A stretch of 64,000 nt of DNA from Pelomonas sp. Root1444 (GCF_001426885.1 NZ_LMFP01000028.1:895749-959748), one strand, 5' to 3'; shown: positions 1-10,133, numbered from the stretch's first letter. Program-made: numbers and translations. The notes: generated by a model from the letters alone, not told the origin.

Positions 1-720
1 CACACCGGCACGCGCAACGCCGAAGCCGCCTACACCATCATGGCCAAGGCGCTGCGCGAGTCGGGCCGGGACATCGTGCTGTCCATCTGCGAATGGGGAA
101 CCGCCAATCCCGAGCGCTGGGGCCCGACGACCGGCCACCTGTGGCGCACCACCGGCGACATCTACGACGCCTGGGAAGGCCAGAAGGACTGGTCGCACGG
201 CATGACCAACATCCTCGACATGCAGGTCGAGCGCGCCGCCCATGCCGGCCCCAACGGCTGGAACGACCCCGACATGCTGGAAGTCGGCAACGGCGGCATG
301 ACGACGACGGAATACGAGAGCCACTTCTCGCTGTGGGCCATGCTCGCGGCACCGCTGATCGCCGGCAACGACCTGTCCAGGATGGACGCCGACACCGTGC
401 GCATCCTGACCAACAAGGACGTCATCGCCGTGGACCAGGATCCGCTGGGCAAGCAAGGGCGCCGGATGCTGAAGGAAGGTGACCTCGAAGTCTGGGTGCG
501 GCCGCTGCAGGGTGGTGAGTTCGCGGCCGTGCTGTTCAACCGCGGCAAGACGCCGGCCGACATGAAGCTGAAGTGGGACCGCCTGGGCCTGGCTACCGAA
601 CAGAAGGCCGACGTGAAAGACCTGTGGAGCAAGAAGGTCACGAAGGGCGTCAGCGGCAGCTACGGCGGCAAGGTCGCCCCGCATGGCGTGATCATGGTGC
701 GGGTCACGCCGCAGCGTTGA
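1..720 (+). CDS. GH27 alpha-galactosidase, C-terminal part (5' end outside window)
   Basis: The frame is open from base 1, so the start lies upstream of the window. Visible GH27 hallmarks are ICEWG, the block WRTTGDI (window residues 48-54) and WNDPDMLEVGNGG (about 86-98). By comparison with human alpha-galactosidase A, the Asp of RTTGD (residue 53) should be the acid/base; the nucleophile Asp (KYDNC-type motif) is not in the window. The last ~80 residues form the usual C-terminal beta-sandwich. Expected to release terminal alpha-galactose, or beta-L-arabinopyranose in some GH27 members, from plant oligosaccharides. A GH2 gene follows after 28 bases, suggesting one operon. Family assignment is firm; substrate is inferred. 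Confidence 0.9.
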   Translation, partial: HTGTRNAEAAYTIMAKALRESGRDIVLSICEWGTANPERWGPTTGHLWRTTGDIYDAWEGQKDWSHGMTNILDMQVERAAHAGPNGWNDPDMLEVGNGGMTTTEYESHFSLWAMLAAPLIAGNDLSRMDADTVRILTNKDVIAVDQDPLGKQGRRMLKEGDLEVWVRPLQGGEFAAVLFNRGKTPADMKLKWDRLGLATEQKADVKDLWSKKVTKGVSGSYGGKVAPHGVIMVRVTPQR

Positions 721-748
721 TTGTGCAGCCCAGGCCAAGGACGTCGAC

Positions 749-3337
749 ATGAAACGGCTTTTTCACCTCGCAGTGGCCCTGTGCCTGGGCTTACTCGCCA
801 GCATCGCCAGCGCGGTTCCGCGCAGCAGCGAACCCATCAACCGCGACTGGCTCTTTACCCTCGGCAACCCGGCCGGTGCGCACGCGGCGGAACACGACAC
901 CTCGCAATGGCGGCGCGCCGACCTGCCCCACTCGTTCTCGGAGCCTTACTTTCTGGGCACCGGCTTCTACGTGGGTCATGGCTGGTATCGCAGGAACCTC
1001 GAACTGCCCACCAGCGCGCAGGGCAAGCGCATCACGTTGGAGTTTGACGGTGTCTTCCAGGACGCCGTCATCTGGGTCAACGGCAAGCAGGCCGGTCGCC
1101 ACGTCGGCGGCTACACCGGCTTCAGCGTCGACATCACATCGCATGTGAAGACCGGCCGCAACCTGCTGGCCGTGCACGTCAACAACGAGTGGAACGCCCG
1201 CGTCGCACCACGCGCCGGCGAGCACGTGTTCTCGGGCGGCATCTACCGCAACGTGCGCCTGGTCATCACCGATCCTGTGCACGTGGCCTGGTACGGCACC
1301 TTCGTGACCACGCCGCAGGTGTCCGACGAGCGGGCCACCGTGCGCGTGCAGACCGAGGTGCTCAACGGCCGCCCCGCGCCGGCCAAGGTCGCCGTGGTGT
1401 CCGAAGTGCTGGACGCCGCCGGCCAGCGCGTGGCGCAGCATCGCAGCGAGCAGACCGTGCCCGCCGCGGGCAAGCTCGACTACGACCAGACCCTGCCCGC
1501 CATCCCCTCGCCGCGGCTGTGGTCGCCCGGACAGCCCTACCTCTACAAGATGGTCAGCCGCCTTTTCGTGAACGGCCGGGCAGTCGACCGCTTCGAGACG
1601 CCCTTCGGCATCCGCACGGTCAAGTTCACCGCCGACAAGGGTTTCTTCCTGAACGGCAAGCACCTCTACATGATCGGCGCCAACGTCCACCAGGACCAGG
1701 CCGGCTGGGGCGACGGTGTGACCGACGGCGCCGCGAGGCGCGACGTGAAGATGGTCAAGGACGCCGGCTTCAACTTCATCCGCGGCTCGCACTACCCGCA
1801 TTCGCCGGCCTTCTCGAAGGCGACCGACGAGCTGGGCATGCTGTTCTGGTCCGAAGCGCCCTTCTGGGGCATCGGCGGCTTCGGTGCGGACGGCAGCTGG
1901 CTGTCCAGCGCCTACCCGCCCGACCCGGCGGACCGTCCCGAGTTCGAGGCCAGCGTGCTGCGACAGGTCGAGGAAATGGTGCGCATCCACCGCAACCACC
2001 CGTCCATCGTCATCTGGAGCGCCAGCAACGAGCCCTTCTTCACCCAGGGCGAGGCGATGGGGGCGATGCGGGACTTCCTCAAACGCGAGGTGGCCTTCTT
2101 CCACCGCATCGACCCGACACGGCCGGTCGCCATCGGCGGTGCGCAGCGCGGCGAGATCGACAAGCTGGGCGACGTGGCGGGCTACAACGGCGACGGCGCG
2201 ACGCTGTTCCTGAACCCCGGCGTGCCCTCGGTCGTGTCGGAATACGGCTCGACGATGGTGGACCGCCCCGGTGCCTATGAGCCCGGCTTCGGCCTGATGC
2301 CCGACACGCCGGACCAGCAGGCCAACCCGCGTCCCTACTCGTGGCGCTACCCCTGGCGCTCGGGCGAGGCGCTGTGGTGCGCCTTCGACCACGGCTCCAT
2401 CGCTTCCATCGAGTTCGGCGCCATGGGCTTCGTCGACTACTTCCGCCTGCCCAAGCGCCAGTACCACTGGTACCGCCACACCTACGCCGGCGTGCCACCG
2501 CCCGCCTGGCCGGTGGACGGCAAGCCTGCGCAGCTGCAACTGGCCGCCAGCCAGACCGTCATCCGCGGCACGCAGGGGCTGGACGACATCCATCTCGTCG
2601 TCACCGTGCAGGACGGGACCGGCCGGGCGCTGAGCAACTCGCCGGACGTGACGCTGACCATCGTCAGCGGCCCAGGCAAGTTCCCCACCGGGCGCAGCAT
2701 CGCTTTCAGCAGCAAGTCGCCGGTCGCCATCCGCGACGGCCAGGCCGCGATCAGCTTCCGGTCGTACTTCGCTGGCGAGACCGTCATCGAGGCGACGTCG
2801 CCCGGCCTCAAGCCGGCGCGCATCACCATCACGACGACCGGGGCGGAGCGCTTCGTGCCGGGCCAGTCGCCCCTGGCGCCCGACCAGCCCGTCGTCAACC
2901 ACCCGCCGTTCACGCGCATCGCCTTCCCGGGCGACCCGGTCAACGTGACCATCAACCGGCCCACGGCCGTCAGCAGCGCGCAGCCTGGCCACGAAGGCCC
3001 GAAGGCCAACGACGATCAGGAGCAGACCTCGTGGCAGGCCGACCCCGTCGACGGCAGTGCGTTCTGGCTCGTCCACCTTGAGAACGTCTACGCCCTGCAC
3101 TGGCTGTCATTGGCTGTGCCCGGTGAGGGCGGCCCCGACTTTGTCGTTGAGATCAGCAAGGACTCCACCACCTGGCAGCAAGTTCACCAAGCCAAGGGCG
3201 GGCGCAAGAACTACGACTTCGCGCTGTTCGACAAACCCCTCACAGCGGCCTTCCTGCGCATTCGCTTCCCCACGGTGACGGCCGCACACCCGGCCGCACT
3301 CAGCGAGGTGAGGGTCATCGCAAAGCCGGCGAACTGA
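749..3337 (+). CDS. Secreted glycoside hydrolase family 2 (beta-galactosidase type) with C-terminal F5/8C-like domain
   Basis: 862 residues. A signal peptide of ~22 residues ends near ASIASA. Then come the GH2 jelly-roll domain (about 25-190), an Ig-like domain (about 190-285) and a TIM barrel (about 285-590). The likely acid/base is E428 in SASNEP and the nucleophile E498 in VVSEYGS. An Ig-like stretch (about 600-700) and a discoidin/F5-8C-like sandwich (about 720-860) end the protein; the last may bind carbohydrate. An AAGGA box precedes the ATG. With the upstream GH27 gene it probably strips galactosyl or related residues from plant glycans outside the cytoplasm. GH2 also contains glucuronidases and mannosidases, so the sugar specificity is not settled. 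Confidence 0.88.
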   Translation: MKRLFHLAVALCLGLLASIASAVPRSSEPINRDWLFTLGNPAGAHAAEHDTSQWRRADLPHSFSEPYFLGTGFYVGHGWYRRNLELPTSAQGKRITLEFDGVFQDAVIWVNGKQAGRHVGGYTGFSVDITSHVKTGRNLLAVHVNNEWNARVAPRAGEHVFSGGIYRNVRLVITDPVHVAWYGTFVTTPQVSDERATVRVQTEVLNGRPAPAKVAVVSEVLDAAGQRVAQHRSEQTVPAAGKLDYDQTLPAIPSPRLWSPGQPYLYKMVSRLFVNGRAVDRFETPFGIRTVKFTADKGFFLNGKHLYMIGANVHQDQAGWGDGVTDGAARRDVKMVKDAGFNFIRGSHYPHSPAFSKATDELGMLFWSEAPFWGIGGFGADGSWLSSAYPPDPADRPEFEASVLRQVEEMVRIHRNHPSIVIWSASNEPFFTQGEAMGAMRDFLKREVAFFHRIDPTRPVAIGGAQRGEIDKLGDVAGYNGDGATLFLNPGVPSVVSEYGSTMVDRPGAYEPGFGLMPDTPDQQANPRPYSWRYPWRSGEALWCAFDHGSIASIEFGAMGFVDYFRLPKRQYHWYRHTYAGVPPPAWPVDGKPAQLQLAASQTVIRGTQGLDDIHLVVTVQDGTGRALSNSPDVTLTIVSGPGKFPTGRSIAFSSKSPVAIRDGQAAISFRSYFAGETVIEATSPGLKPARITITTTGAERFVPGQSPLAPDQPVVNHPPFTRIAFPGDPVNVTINRPTAVSSAQPGHEGPKANDDQEQTSWQADPVDGSAFWLVHLENVYALHWLSLAVPGEGGPDFVVEISKDSTTWQQVHQAKGGRKNYDFALFDKPLTAAFLRIRFPTVTAAHPAALSEVRVIAKPAN

Positions 3338-3417
3338 GCCTCGTCTCCCCGGACGAGACATGGCCGTCATGGCCGCGCCGATGCGCCTCGAACGATCGCT
3401 CCGCTAAACTGACGTTC

Positions 3418-3780
3418 ATGCGGCGTGGCCTCACGAACTTCATCCTGATGCTGTGCATGTGCTGGCAAGCGCTGGCGCATGCGGGCATTGCCGCCGTGAT
3501 GGCGGACGATGAAGAGCAAGGCCATGCGCTGATGCACTTCGAGGGCCAGGGCCACCATCACGACGAGGTCGGCGCTGCGGACGGCGTCCACGAGGACCAG
3601 TCGCTCACATCGGCCCAGCACCTGGCCAGCGACTGCGGCGTCCACGCGCCGGTGCTGATGAGCTGCATGAACCTGAGCCTGCTGCAACTGCCGCCCGCGA
3701 TGCTGGTGCAGACCGCGGCGACACCCCCGCCGCCGCCCTGCTTGGCCGGCCCCGAGCGGCCACCCAAAGCCCTGTCCTGA
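3418..3780 (+). CDS. CzcI-like small exported His-rich protein
   Basis: 120 residues with an N-terminal hydrophobic signal (about 5-25), then an acidic, His-rich stretch (GHALMHFEGQGHHHDE), a Cys-containing middle and a Pro-rich tail. It sits directly upstream of a CzcC-type gene, the position of the small CzcI-type proteins that head czc operons in Cupriavidus and relatives. Those are thought to be periplasmic and to affect regulation, though their exact role is unclear. The His cluster suggests metal binding. Assignment rests on position, size and composition rather than a sharp motif. Confidence 0.6.
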   Translation: MRRGLTNFILMLCMCWQALAHAGIAAVMADDEEQGHALMHFEGQGHHHDEVGAADGVHEDQSLTSAQHLASDCGVHAPVLMSCMNLSLLQLPPAMLVQTAATPPPPPCLAGPERPPKALS

Positions 3781-3788
3781 TCGCCGCC

Positions 3789-3814
3789 GCGGCCTGCGCG
3801 TGACGCGCGGCCGC
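3789..3814 (+). terminator. Strong GC hairpin between CzcI-like gene and efflux operon
   Basis: GCGGCC-T-GCGCG / CGCGC-GGCCGC forms an 11-bp stem with one bulged T and a 3-base loop, starting 8 bases after the stop of the CzcI-like gene. There is no clean T run, so it may be a partial terminator or an mRNA-stability element that sets the ratio of the first gene to the efflux genes. Confidence 0.4.
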
Positions 3815-3902
3815 TTGTCGCTTCCCGGCGGCGGCGTCTTCTGCCTGACCTGCGCTGCGCTGGCGTCAGGCGGGTCGCCGCTCCTTTCGCATCAGGACCC
3901 TC

Positions 3903-5159
3903 GTGAAATCCCACCCATGGCTCGTTCCATGGCTCGCCGGCAGCGCCCTCGCTGCCAGCGCGCTCGGCTGTGTCGCCCAGGCGCAGCCCGCTTCAACCAC
4001 CGCGGCGTCTGCAGCAACCCGCCCTACGCTGGCCCAGGCCGTCGAAGCCGCCTGGCAGCGCTCCGTCGAGGCCACGCAGGCGCAAGGCCGGCAGCGCCAG
4101 GCGCGCGCCGACCAGGCCGTCGCCGGCAGCTGGCTCGCTGCGCCGCCAGCGCTGCAGCTGTCACAGCGTGAAGGTCGCGGCAACGCCGCTGACGGCCAGC
4201 GCGAAACCGAGGTCGGCATCGCGCTCCCGCTGTGGCGCCTCGGTGCCCGTGCCACCGCGGGCCAGGCCGCCCAGGCCGAGCTGGACTGGAGCGCCGCCGC
4301 CGAGCAGGCCGCGCGCCTGCATGTGGCCGGCCAGGTGCGCGAAGCGCTCGGCCAATGGACCGCCCTCGAGGCCGAACAGCGCCTCGCCGCGCTGCAGGGC
4401 GAGTTGCTCGGCCGCCTGGCCGAGGACGTCGACCGCCGCGTCCAGGCCGGCGACCTCGCGCCCGCCGATGCCATGGCCGCCCGCGCCGAATGGCTGGCGA
4501 GCCAGGCACTGGCGGCCGACGCGCAGCAGAAGTTGCGCGCACAGCAGGCGCAGTGGCAGCTGCTGACGGGCCTGGCCGTCTCGCCCCAGGCTCGACCTGC
4601 GGCCACGGCGGCCACCTTCGATCTCAGCGCTGCACACCCGGAACTGCAGCTCGCCGCGCGGGCTGTCGAGCGCGCCCAGCGCAAGCTGGCCCTCGCGCAA
4701 GCCCAGCGGGGCGATGGGCCGGAACTGGGCGTCAACCTGCGCCAGGAGCGCCCTGGCCAGGGCAATCCCACGCAGAACAGCGTCGGCGTCGCGTTGCGCC
4801 TGCCCTTCGGCACGCAGGCGCATGCCCAGCCGCGCATCGCGGCGGCGCTGTCCGAGGTCGACCTGGCGCTGACCCAGCAGCAGCGCACCCGCGACCGCCT
4901 CGCGGCCGAACTGGAACTGGCGCGCAGCCAAGTCCAGGCCGCGCAGGCCCAGGCCAACCTGGAGGCCCAGCGCGCCGCGCTGCTGCGCCAGCGCGCCGCC
5001 CACATCGACAAGGCCTTCAGGGCCGGCGAGTCGCCGCTGCCTGAACTGCTGCGCGCGCTCGGCGCCGCCGCACAGGCCGAAGCCGCCAGTGAACGCCAGC
5101 ACGCCCAGCTGCACCTTGCCCAGGCGCGGCTCCAACAAGCCCAAGGATTCCTCCCATGA
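3903..5159 (+). CDS. CzcC-family outer membrane efflux protein
   Basis: 418 residues, GTG start with an AGGA about 8 bases upstream; the nearby ATG is in another frame. A signal peptide is followed by two Ala/Gln-rich helical repeats typical of TolC/OEP proteins. The segment VGVALRLPFGTQA near residue 295 matches the beta-strand entry of the second repeat. It should trimerise in the outer membrane as the exit duct of the RND pump encoded downstream. It overlaps the next gene by ATGA, so translation is coupled. Metal specificity cannot be read from this subunit. Confidence 0.85.
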   Translation: MKSHPWLVPWLAGSALAASALGCVAQAQPASTTAASAATRPTLAQAVEAAWQRSVEATQAQGRQRQARADQAVAGSWLAAPPALQLSQREGRGNAADGQRETEVGIALPLWRLGARATAGQAAQAELDWSAAAEQAARLHVAGQVREALGQWTALEAEQRLAALQGELLGRLAEDVDRRVQAGDLAPADAMAARAEWLASQALAADAQQKLRAQQAQWQLLTGLAVSPQARPAATAATFDLSAAHPELQLAARAVERAQRKLALAQAQRGDGPELGVNLRQERPGQGNPTQNSVGVALRLPFGTQAHAQPRIAAALSEVDLALTQQQRTRDRLAAELELARSQVQAAQAQANLEAQRAALLRQRAAHIDKAFRAGESPLPELLRALGAAAQAEAASERQHAQLHLAQARLQQAQGFLP

Positions 5160-5797
5160 CCATCCCGATCTCCCTGCTGCGCGGCCTGGCCACGGCGCTG
5201 CTTGCGGCCACCTTCAGCCTTGGCGCCGCGGCCGGCCCGGGCGCCCACGGTCCCAACGGCGAGCACCTCGACGGCCCGGCGACCACCCCAGCGCCCGGCG
5301 GCAGCCGCCCCCGCATCGAGGCCAAGAGCGAACAGTTCGAGCTGGTCGCCACGCTGAGTGGTGGCGAGTTCTCGATGCTGATCGACCGCTTCGCCACCAA
5401 CGAGCCGGTGCTGAATGCGCGCGTCGAGGTCGAGTCGGGTGGCCTCAAGGCCAAGGCGCCCTTTCATGAAGACATCGGCGACTACGCCGTGGCCGACGAG
5501 GCCATGCTGAAGTTGCTCGGCAAGCCTGGCGACCACGCCGTGGTCATCACCGTCATCCACGGCAACCAGTCCGACCTGCTGGACGCCACGCTGAAGGTGA
5601 CGGCCGAACAGGCGCAAGCCGCCGCCGAAGCGCCGCACGCGCACGACCATGCCGGCGCCGCCGACCGCGGCCATGAGCACACCAGCGGTTCCCGCAAGTT
5701 GTGGATCGGCCTGGGCGTCGTCGCGGCGGTCCTGGTGGCCCTCGCCGCCTGGCGCCGCCGCAAGGGCGCCAAGACCTGGCACGGAGGCCAGGCATGA
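5156..5797 (+). CDS. Small exported His-rich membrane-anchored protein of metal efflux operon
   Basis: 213 residues. A signal peptide is followed by GPGAHGPNGEHLDGP, a motif repeated in the next gene's product ([13 protein letters not shown]), then a ~120-residue soluble beta-rich region. A His-rich linker (HAHDHAGAADRGHEH, about 160-174) precedes a C-terminal transmembrane helix (about 182-200) with a basic cytoplasmic tail. The shared GPxGEH motif suggests it arose as, or works with, the N-terminal sensor/metal-binding region that precedes some CzcB adaptors. It overlaps its neighbours by ATGA on both sides, so it belongs to the operon. Its precise role is unknown; periplasmic metal binding or delivery is an inference. 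Confidence 0.65.
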   Translation: MTIPISLLRGLATALLAATFSLGAAAGPGAHGPNGEHLDGPATTPAPGGSRPRIEAKSEQFELVATLSGGEFSMLIDRFATNEPVLNARVEVESGGLKAKAPFHEDIGDYAVADEAMLKLLGKPGDHAVVITVIHGNQSDLLDATLKVTAEQAQAAAEAPHAHDHAGAADRGHEHTSGSRKLWIGLGVVAAVLVALAAWRRRKGAKTWHGGQA

Positions 5798-6903
5798 AGC
5801 GCCCGCTGCTCACGCTCGGCCTGCTGCTCGCCACGACCGCCGGCCTGGCCGGCCCGGGCGCCCACGGCCCCGACGGCGAACACCTCGACCAGGCCGGGCC
5901 GGCCCACGCCTCGGGCCTCCTGCGCCTGCCCGACGGCAGCGTCAACGTGCCCAAGATCGCCCAGCGCCGCATGGGCATCCGCACGCGGCTCGCGCCCGAG
6001 ACCGAAGCCGCCGCGACGCTGGAACTGCCCGGCCGCGTCGTGCAGGACCCCAACGCCAGCGGGCGGGTGCAGGCCAGCCACGGCGGCCGCATCGAGCCCG
6101 GCCCCAACGGCTTGCCGGTGCCCGGCCAGGCGGTGCGCAAGGGCGACGTGCTGGCTTGGCTGCACCACCATGCCGAGCCGTTCGCGCAGGCCAACCAGGA
6201 GGCGCAGCGCGCCGAGCTGCGCGCCGGCCGCCAGCTCGCCGAGCAGCGCCTGAAGCGCCTCGAAGGCCTGGAAGGCACGGTGCCGCGCAAGGAGATCGAC
6301 GCGGCGCGGCTGGAGGCCCAGTCCCTGGCCGCGCGCGAACGCAGCATCGCTGCCAGCCTGGACCAGCGCGAGCCGCTGCGCGCGCCCGTGTCGGGCGTCA
6401 TCGCCCGCTCCGAGCTGATGGCCGGCCAGGTGATCGACGCGCGCGACGTGCTGGTCGACATCGTCGACCCCGCGCGGCTGATGATCGAAGCGCAGGCGGT
6501 TGACCTCACGCTGGGCCTACGCATCGCCGGCGCGGCGCTGGCGGGTGTCGAAGGCGTGAAGCTGCAGCTGGCCGGCGTGCCCCGCACGCTGCGCGACGGC
6601 ACCCTGCCCTTGAGCTTCCGCGCCCGGGCCGACATGGCAGCGCCGCTCGCAGTCGGCCAGACGGTCAGCGTCATCGTCGCGCTGAAGGACCGCGCCAAGG
6701 GCATCGTGCTGCCGGCCGACGCCGTCGTGCGCAGCCCCGTCAACGAGGCCGTCGTGTGGATCAAGACGGGCGCCGAGCGCTACCTGCCACAGCCGGTGCA
6801 GGTAACGCCGCTGGACGCCAAGACCGTGCTCGTCACGCGCGGCCTCGCGGCGGACAACCGCGTCGTCGTGCAGGGCGCCGCGCTGATCGCGCAGATCCGC
6901 TGA
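5794..6903 (+). CDS. CzcB-type RND periplasmic adaptor (membrane fusion protein)
   Basis: 369 residues; the ATG overlapping the previous stop (ATGA) is chosen over an upstream in-frame start because it begins directly with a signal peptide. Order of elements: [13 protein letters not shown] near the N-terminus, lipoyl half-motif ([21 protein letters not shown]), a helical hairpin (about 130-185), second lipoyl half ([20 protein letters not shown]), beta-barrel and membrane-proximal domain. It links the inner-membrane pump to the outer-membrane channel. The [13 protein letters not shown] stretch may bind metal. Confident for family, not for substrate. Confidence 0.85.
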   Translation: MKRPLLTLGLLLATTAGLAGPGAHGPDGEHLDQAGPAHASGLLRLPDGSVNVPKIAQRRMGIRTRLAPETEAAATLELPGRVVQDPNASGRVQASHGGRIEPGPNGLPVPGQAVRKGDVLAWLHHHAEPFAQANQEAQRAELRAGRQLAEQRLKRLEGLEGTVPRKEIDAARLEAQSLAARERSIAASLDQREPLRAPVSGVIARSELMAGQVIDARDVLVDIVDPARLMIEAQAVDLTLGLRIAGAALAGVEGVKLQLAGVPRTLRDGTLPLSFRARADMAAPLAVGQTVSVIVALKDRAKGIVLPADAVVRSPVNEAVVWIKTGAERYLPQPVQVTPLDAKTVLVTRGLAADNRVVVQGAALIAQIR

Positions 6904-6913
6904 AGGGCCGGCC

Positions 6914-9900
6914 ATGTTCAACTGGATCGTCCACACCAGCCTGCGCAACCGGCTCTTCGTGCTGGCCATCGCCGCGCTGCTGATGGCCTATGGCGGCCTG
7001 ACCGCGTGGCGAACGCCCGTCGATGTCTTCCCCGACCTGAACAAGCCGCAGGTCACCGTGCTGGCCGAGGCCGGCGGCATGGCGCCCGAGGAGGTGGAGC
7101 AGCTGGTCACCTTCCCCATCGAGACGGCACTCAACGGCATGCCGGGCATCACGCGCGTGCGCTCGACCTCAGGCGTCGGCCTGTCCATCGTCTACGCCGA
7201 GTTCGACTGGGGCACCGACGTCCATCGCAACCGGCAGCAGGTGGCCGAGCGGCTGGCGCAGCTGCGCGGCCAGCTGCCGGGCGACATCACGCCGGCGATG
7301 GGGCCGGTCTCGTCCATCATGGGTGAGGTGATGCTGATCGCGCTGCCGTTGGGGGACGAGGCGAACGCGATGCAGGCCCGCGAGTACGCCGACTTCGTGC
7401 TGCGGCCCCGTCTGCTGGCCATCCACGGCGTGGCGCAGGTCATCCCCATCGGCGGCGAGGTGCGCACCTTGCGCGTGGAGCCCGACACGGTGCGCATGGC
7501 CCAGCTGGGCGTGTCGCTCACGCAGGTCGAGCAGGCCCTGCGAAGCTTTGCCAGCAATGCCGGTGGCGGCTTCATCGACCTGAACAGCCGCGAGTACCTC
7601 ATCCGCCACCTCGGCCGCACCCACCGCACCGAGGACCTGCAAGGCATTGCCGTCGCCTGGAAGGAGGGCCGTGCGGTGCTGCTGGAGCAGGTCGCCAGCG
7701 TGCGCTTCGCGGCCGGACTCAAGCGCGGCGATGCCGGCTACAAGGGCGCGCCCGCCGTCATCGTCAGCGTGCAGAAGCAGCCCGCCGCCGACACGGTGCA
7801 ACTCACGCGGCAGATCGAGACCGCCCTGGCCGGGCTGAAGGCCGGGCTGCCCAAGGGCCTGAGCGCCCCCAAGGTGCTGTTCCGCCAGGCGGACTTCATC
7901 GAGGCCTCGATCGGCAATGTCACCGGCGCGCTGCGTGATGGCGCCGTCATGGTGGCCATCGTGCTGTTCGCCTTCCTGCTGTCGCTGCGCACGACGCTGA
8001 TCTCGCTGGTCGCCATCCCACTGTCGCTGGCGGTCACGGCGCTGGTGTTCCGCCTGCTCGACCAGTCCATCAACGTGATGACGCTGGGCGGCCTGGCGAT
8101 CGCCGTCGGCGAACTGGTGGATGACGCGGTGGTGGACGTCGAGAACATCCAGCGTCGCCTGCGCGAGAACCGCGCGCTGGCCGAGCCTAAGCCGGTGCTG
8201 GAGGTCGTGCGGGCCGCCAGCGTGGAGGTGCGCACCGGCATCGTCTACGCGACGCTGATCGTCGTCCTCGTGTTCGTGCCGCTGTTCGCGCTGCCGGGCA
8301 TCGAGGGGCGGCTGTTCACGCCGCTGGGCATCGCCTACATCGTGTCCATCCTGGCGTCGATGCTGGTGTCCATGACCGTCACGCCGGTGCTGAGCGCCTT
8401 CCTGCTGCCCCGCATGAAGCGGCTGACGCATGGCGACAGCCCGCTGGTCACGCGGCTCAAGCGCTGGGACGAACGGGTGCTGGCGTGGTCTTTCCCGCAC
8501 GCGAAGCTGTTGATCGGCACGGCCGCGGTCGCCGTTGCGGCGGCCGCGGCCAGCGTGCCTTTCTTCCCACGCGCCTTCCTGCCGGCGTTCAACGAGGGCT
8601 CGCTGGTGCTGTCGTTGATGTTCAACCCCGGCACGTCACTGGCGGAGGCCAACCGCATGGGCGCGCTGGCCGAGACGCTGATCGCGCAGGTGCCCGAGGT
8701 GACGCAGGTGGGCCGCCGCACCGGCCGTGCGGAGCTGGATGAACACGCAGAGGGCGTGCATTCGTCGGAGATCGACGTGGACCTGCGGCGCGACGGCAGA
8801 CCCATAGCCCGCGACGCCGTGATGGCCCGCATCCGCGCCCAGCTCGCCTCGCTGCCCGCCCAGGTCGCCATTGGCCAGCCGATCTCGCACCGGCTGGACC
8901 ACCTGCTGTCCGGCGTGCGCTCCCAGGTCGCCGTGAAGATCTATGGCGACGACACCGACACGCTGCGCGGCCTGGGCGAGCAGATGCGCGCAGGCCTGAG
9001 CGGCGTGCCGGGCCTCGTCGACCTCACCGTCGAGAAGCAGGTGCTGATCCCGCAGATCGCCGTGCGGCTGGACCAGCGCAAGGTGGCGCAGGCGGGGCTG
9101 TCCCCGGGTGAGGCGGTGCGCGTGCTGCAGGCGCTCACCGATGGTTCCCACGGCGCGCAGATCGTCGACGGCCAGCGCCGCTACGACCTGGTGCTGCGCC
9201 TGCCGGACGACCGTCGCGGCCCGCAGGACCTGGCACGCATGCTGATCGACACGCCGTCCGGGCGGCTGCCGCTGTCCAGCATCGCGACGGTGGAAGAGGC
9301 CGACGGCCCCAACCAGATCGGCCGCGAGAACGGCCGGCGGCGCATCGTCGTCTACGCCAACACGGACGGCCGCGACATGGGCCGCGTCATCGGCGACGTC
9401 CGCCAGGTCATCGCCAGGACCGCCTTGCCTACGGGCGCCTTCGTCAGCCTGGAGGGCCAGTTCCAGGCACAGGAGCAGGCCACGCAGCTCATCGTCGGCC
9501 TGTCGACGGTGTCGCTGGCGCTGATGTTCCTGGTGCTCTACACGCGCTACCGCTCGGCCGTGCTGGCCGGCGTCATCATGGCCAACATCCCGCTGGCGCT
9601 GATAGGCGCCGTCATCGCGATGTGGGTGGCCGGCGTGACGCTGTCGGTGGCGACGATGGTGGGCTTCATCACGCTGGCCGGCATCGCCACGCGCAACGGC
9701 ATCCTCAAGGTCAGCCACTACGTCAACCTGTGCCGGCTCGAGGGCGAACGCTTCGGCCAGCCCATGATCGTGCGCGGCTCGCTGGAGCGGCTCACGCCCG
9801 TGCTGATGACGGCGCTGGTGGCGGCCTTCGCGCTGACCCCGCTGCTGCTGGCCGGCGACGAGCCGGGCAAGGAGATCCTGCATCCGGTGGCCGTGGTCAT

Positions 9901-10036
9901 CTTCGGCGGCCTGGTCAGCTCCACGTTGTTGGACACGGTGCTCACGCCGGTCGTGTTCTGGCTGGTGGGCGAGCGGCCCTTGGCACGGCTGTTAAGGGAC
10001 GACGAGCCCGCAGCCGGCACACAGGAAGCGTTCTAG
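6914..10036 (+). CDS. CzcA/CusA-family heavy-metal RND efflux pump
   Basis: 1040 residues, about the normal length. It begins with the typical cytoplasmic/TM1 start ([16 protein letters not shown]) and shows the [13 protein letters not shown] and [11 protein letters not shown] motifs of the porter domain and two sets of TM helices. The TM4 proton-relay region reads [15 protein letters not shown] (about 397-411). The first Asp of the CzcA DFG motif is replaced by Ala, as in CusA, while the later Asp and Glu are kept. This argues against a classic Zn/Co/Cd CzcA and leaves Cu/Ag or another metal open. It lies 10 bases after the adaptor gene in the same operon. Confidence 0.9.
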   Translation: MFNWIVHTSLRNRLFVLAIAALLMAYGGLTAWRTPVDVFPDLNKPQVTVLAEAGGMAPEEVEQLVTFPIETALNGMPGITRVRSTSGVGLSIVYAEFDWGTDVHRNRQQVAERLAQLRGQLPGDITPAMGPVSSIMGEVMLIALPLGDEANAMQAREYADFVLRPRLLAIHGVAQVIPIGGEVRTLRVEPDTVRMAQLGVSLTQVEQALRSFASNAGGGFIDLNSREYLIRHLGRTHRTEDLQGIAVAWKEGRAVLLEQVASVRFAAGLKRGDAGYKGAPAVIVSVQKQPAADTVQLTRQIETALAGLKAGLPKGLSAPKVLFRQADFIEASIGNVTGALRDGAVMVAIVLFAFLLSLRTTLISLVAIPLSLAVTALVFRLLDQSINVMTLGGLAIAVGELVDDAVVDVENIQRRLRENRALAEPKPVLEVVRAASVEVRTGIVYATLIVVLVFVPLFALPGIEGRLFTPLGIAYIVSILASMLVSMTVTPVLSAFLLPRMKRLTHGDSPLVTRLKRWDERVLAWSFPHAKLLIGTAAVAVAAAAASVPFFPRAFLPAFNEGSLVLSLMFNPGTSLAEANRMGALAETLIAQVPEVTQVGRRTGRAELDEHAEGVHSSEIDVDLRRDGRPIARDAVMARIRAQLASLPAQVAIGQPISHRLDHLLSGVRSQVAVKIYGDDTDTLRGLGEQMRAGLSGVPGLVDLTVEKQVLIPQIAVRLDQRKVAQAGLSPGEAVRVLQALTDGSHGAQIVDGQRRYDLVLRLPDDRRGPQDLARMLIDTPSGRLPLSSIATVEEADGPNQIGRENGRRRIVVYANTDGRDMGRVIGDVRQVIARTALPTGAFVSLEGQFQAQEQATQLIVGLSTVSLALMFLVLYTRYRSAVLAGVIMANIPLALIGAVIAMWVAGVTLSVATMVGFITLAGIATRNGILKVSHYVNLCRLEGERFGQPMIVRGSLERLTPVLMTALVAAFALTPLLLAGDEPGKEILHPVAVVIFGGLVSSTLLDTVLTPVVFWLVGERPLARLLRDDEPAAGTQEAF

Positions 10037-10046
10037 CGCCACCGGC

Positions 10047-10133
10047 GTGAAGATCGCCCCTGGCGCCAAGGTTGTCGCCGTGCTGAACAACGTCGAAGCC
10101 AAGACCTCGACCCTGCGCTTCACCATCAAGTAA
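10047..10133 (+). pseudogene. Short orphan reading frame, possible gene remnant
   Basis: Just after the pump gene, in another frame, a GTG opens 28 codons ending LNNVEAKTSTLRFTIK. The frame is open only back to a stop at 9993-9995. The composition looks like the C-terminal beta-strands of a larger protein rather than random sequence, and an ATG for the next gene follows 8 bases later. It could be a decayed gene tail or a very small peptide. I do not recognise it. Confidence 0.25.

Noticed and set aside
791-3100. Long antisense reading frame opposite the GH2 gene (769 codons)
   Set aside because: It is a by-product of GC-rich third codon positions; the product is His/Arg/Val/Asp-rich without domains, and the plus strand carries an unmistakable GH2 enzyme.
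3338-3360. Terminator after the GH2 gene (CTCGTC-N6-GACGAG)
   Set aside because: The stem is only 6 bp with no T run; too weak to list as a feature.
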